13,182 bases of DNA from Alphaproteobacteria bacterium (GTDB lineage: Bacteria; Pseudomonadota; Alphaproteobacteria; Micavibrionales; UBA2020): contig JAQSWE010000035.1 in assembly GCA_029266795.1 (NCBI GenBank), positions 1 to 13,182 on the forward strand, given 5' to 3'. Under the pieces are notes generated by a model that saw nothing but the letters and a program-made list of their open reading frames with translations, did not search any database and was not told where the DNA came from. The position numbers were made by a program, and so were the translations under genes. Of this stretch, positions 13,047-13,182 are shown piece by piece. Each line of letters starts with the position of its first letter. Position 1 is the first letter of the stretch.

Positions 13047-13182
13047 GGAACGCCGCGCCCTGGCTGCTCTCGCCGTTCCTGATTATCATGGGCGTATTCT
13101 TTGCCGCCCCTTTACTGTTGGTCGTCGGCTATTCCTTCATGACCGCGCATTACCCGGGCGGCGTCGAGATGCCCCTGACCTT
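13034..13182 (+). CDS. potB: PotB-like ABC importer permease, N-terminal part (runs off the window)
   Basis: The first 49 residues are visible and the gene continues past the right edge. After a short basic N-terminus (MQGVRNAAPWLLSP), a long hydrophobic helix (about 10-35, FLIIMGVFFAAPLLLVVGYSF) leads into the first periplasmic loop. The P-W-L-L-x-P...A-P-L-L-x-x-x-x-Y-S-F arrangement is typical of the first segment of PotB and related permeases. The ATG lies inside the end of the ATPase gene (13-nt overlap), with GGAAAG about 10 nt ahead, consistent with one operon in the order A then B. The conserved EAA coupling loop is outside the window, so the call rests on context and the first helix. 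Confidence 0.75.
   Translation, partial: MQGVRNAAPWLLSPFLIIMGVFFAAPLLLVVGYSFMTAHYPGGVEMPLT

Noticed and set aside
1..13182. tRNA, rRNA, CRISPR array, insertion sequence or integrase
   Set aside because: No cloverleaf-like segment, spaced direct-repeat array, transposase motif or flanking long repeats were seen on either strand.

Overview
The window reads as GC-rich chromosomal DNA of an alphaproteobacterium. I infer this from the GC-rich codon use, the CheY/CheX and HisKA signalling style, and a PotA/PotB-type operon; no rRNA or tRNA is present to confirm it, and I cannot name the order. There are 15 supported protein genes, two of them cut by the window edges. I see no transposase, integrase, CRISPR array or RNA gene.

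Layout. Bases 2-124 hold the possible tail of an unknown gene, followed by about 300 bp of AT-rich, palindrome-rich spacer. Next comes an 80-residue protein (422-664, +), convergent with a two-gene minus-strand unit. That unit is a membrane-anchored PQQ-type beta-propeller (1717-3120) followed by a protein ending in a phosphohistidine swivel domain of PEP-utilising enzymes (668-1717); their stop and start codons overlap by one base. A DCC/DUF393 thiol-redox protein (3327-3716, +) has a promoter-like sequence upstream and overlaps tail-to-tail with the signalling genes.

From 3691 to 11951 every gene lies on the minus strand. In transcription order they are: an ABC ATPase; two tandem, diverged ABC-2-like membrane proteins; a CheY-type receiver; a CheX-type phosphatase; a degenerate EAL-fold protein with none of the catalytic residues; a cytosolic histidine kinase with an N-terminal receiver; a stand-alone receiver; and an OmpR-type regulator. 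Stop/start junctions inside the sub-units are very tight (ATGA, GTGA, TAG-ATG, or 7 to 16 nt gaps). Longer gaps of 72, 97 and 190 bp divide them into an exporter unit, a CheY-CheX unit, the EAL-like gene, and a kinase phosphorelay unit.

Divergent from the exporter is a polyamine-type ABC import operon that leaves the window (PotA-like ATPase, 12039-13046; PotB-like permease from 13034).

Working model (inference): the 3691-11951 block could be a signalling-linked export system. Receiver phosphorylation and CheX dephosphorylation would set its state, with the catalytically dead EAL protein as a binding or adaptor partner. The most unusual parts are the tandem paralogous permeases, the dead EAL protein beside CheX/CheY, and the swivel-domain protein coupled to a membrane beta-propeller.
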